This document shows positions 6,068-6,461 of a DNA stretch of 6,461 nucleotides, piece by piece. Position 1 is the stretch's first letter. Every line of letters starts with the position of its first letter. The stretch is from Caldilineaceae bacterium (lineage in GTDB: Bacteria; Chloroflexota; Anaerolineae; Caldilineales; Caldilineaceae), in assembly GCA_012032975.1 (NCBI GenBank), contig JAAUPU010000181.1, forward strand, positions 1-6,461. The letters run 5' to 3'. A program made the position numbers and the translations under genes. The notes under the pieces are model-generated. The model saw only the letters and a program-made list of their open reading frames with translations. It was not told the DNA's origin and did no database searches.

Positions 6068-6461
6068 GATGTGTGTCCCTCGGCCTTGCGCAGCCAGTCG
6101 CGCACCTCGGTCTCGATGGCAAAATAGGCGGCGTCGGCGCGCGTCTGCTCGCCGCGCGGCACGGGCAGATCCACCTCCACGATATGCATGATCGCGCCCG
6201 GCCGCGCCGACATGACCACGATGCGGTTGGAGAGAAAGACCGCCTCCGCGATGCTGTGGGTCACGAAGACGACGGTGGTCTCGGTCTCCTGCCAGATGCG
6301 ATGCAGTTCGAGATTCATGCGCTCGCGGGTCATCTCGTCCAGCGCGCCGAAGGGTTCATCCATGAGCAGCAGTTCGGGCTGGATTGCCAGCGCCCGCGCA
6401 ATCGACGCTCGCTGCTGCATGCCGCCCGACAACTGCCAGGGATAGTGGTTCTCGAAGCCGC
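6064..6461 (-). CDS. ABC transporter ATP-binding protein, SsuB/TauB-like (5' end outside window)
   Basis: The C-terminal 131 residues of the ATPase that powers the neighbouring permease. In order they show the signature loop (PWQLSGGMQQRASIARAL, 6443-6390 region), Walker B with D-loop (LLLMDEPFGALD), and the H-loop VVFVTHSIAEAVFLSNRIVVM. The typical tail of this group follows (SARPGAIMHIVEVDLPVPRG...). The Walker A part lies beyond the right edge. The TGA stop at 6066-6064 overlaps the permease GTG by four bases, so the two are translationally coupled in one operon. The frame stays open to the edge, with no break. Substrate group (sulfonate, nitrate, thiamine precursor, riboflavin) is undecided. 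Confidence 0.93.
   Translation of the reverse strand, partial: GFENHYPWQLSGGMQQRASIARALAIQPELLLMDEPFGALDEMTRERMNLELHRIWQETETTVVFVTHSIAEAVFLSNRIVVMSARPGAIMHIVEVDLPVPRGEQTRADAAYFAIETEVRDWLRKAEGHTS

Noticed and set aside
4947..6191. Long rightward open frame (414 codons) spanning the IS end and the ABC genes
   Set aside because: It runs over the transposase, the IS end and the antisense of the permease and ATPase, all of which have clear family motifs in other frames. Its product is low-sense, His/Arg-rich sequence.
1..6461. A defence, toxin-antitoxin, phage or other new multi-gene system
   Set aside because: All recognisable genes are ordinary metabolic, envelope, transport or IS genes in separate transcription units. 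Nothing in their order supports a joint system.

Overview
The window looks like a stretch of a bacterial chromosome of moderately high GC, most likely from a Chloroflexota (Chloroflexi) lineage. The lineage call is an inference. It rests on the lipoprotein with a long Thr-Pro-rich spacer, the general protein mix, and GTG/TTG starts behind strong GGAG-type ribosome binding sites. No rRNA, tRNA or other marker is present to confirm it.

Layout, left to right. (1) The 3' part of a gene for a protein with an acidic Ala/Glu-rich linker and a C-terminal beta-rich domain (+). It converges on (2) a lipoprotein gene (-). Between them lies a near-ideal bidirectional terminator with a 16-bp stem. (3) A PPOX-class (FMN/F420-type) flavin oxidoreductase (+), followed by a perfect 17-bp GC-rich hairpin. 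(4) A sugar phosphate isomerase/epimerase with a TIM-barrel fold (+). (5) A convergent membrane acetyltransferase of the DUF1624/HGSNAT family (-). (6) A complete ISAs1-family insertion sequence of about 1264 bp, with 16-bp perfect terminal inverted repeats and an intact DDE transposase (+). (7) The end of an ABC import operon (-): a SsuC/TauC/RibX-like permease whose GTG start overlaps the stop codon of an ATPase running off the right edge.

The dominant signal is that every full-length host gene (lipoprotein, PPOX enzyme, epimerase, acetyltransferase, permease) carries exactly one single-base indel that splits it into two frames. Family motifs are intact on both sides of each break. Correcting one base restores proteins of 251, 139, 256, 261 and 256 residues with good starts and family-typical ends. 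The only complete gene without a break is the transposase. The simplest reading is uncorrected consensus error in a draft or metagenome assembly, with the repeated IS better covered; true gene decay is less likely.

The genes do not form one pathway. The two left proteins look cell-envelope associated, the middle genes are unrelated single-gene units, and the ABC pair is one translationally coupled operon. I found no CRISPR array, toxin-antitoxin pair, defence island, phage gene or other clearly new system. The items most worth checking are the indel pattern, the IS without a target duplication, and a possible fold-back control of transposase translation.
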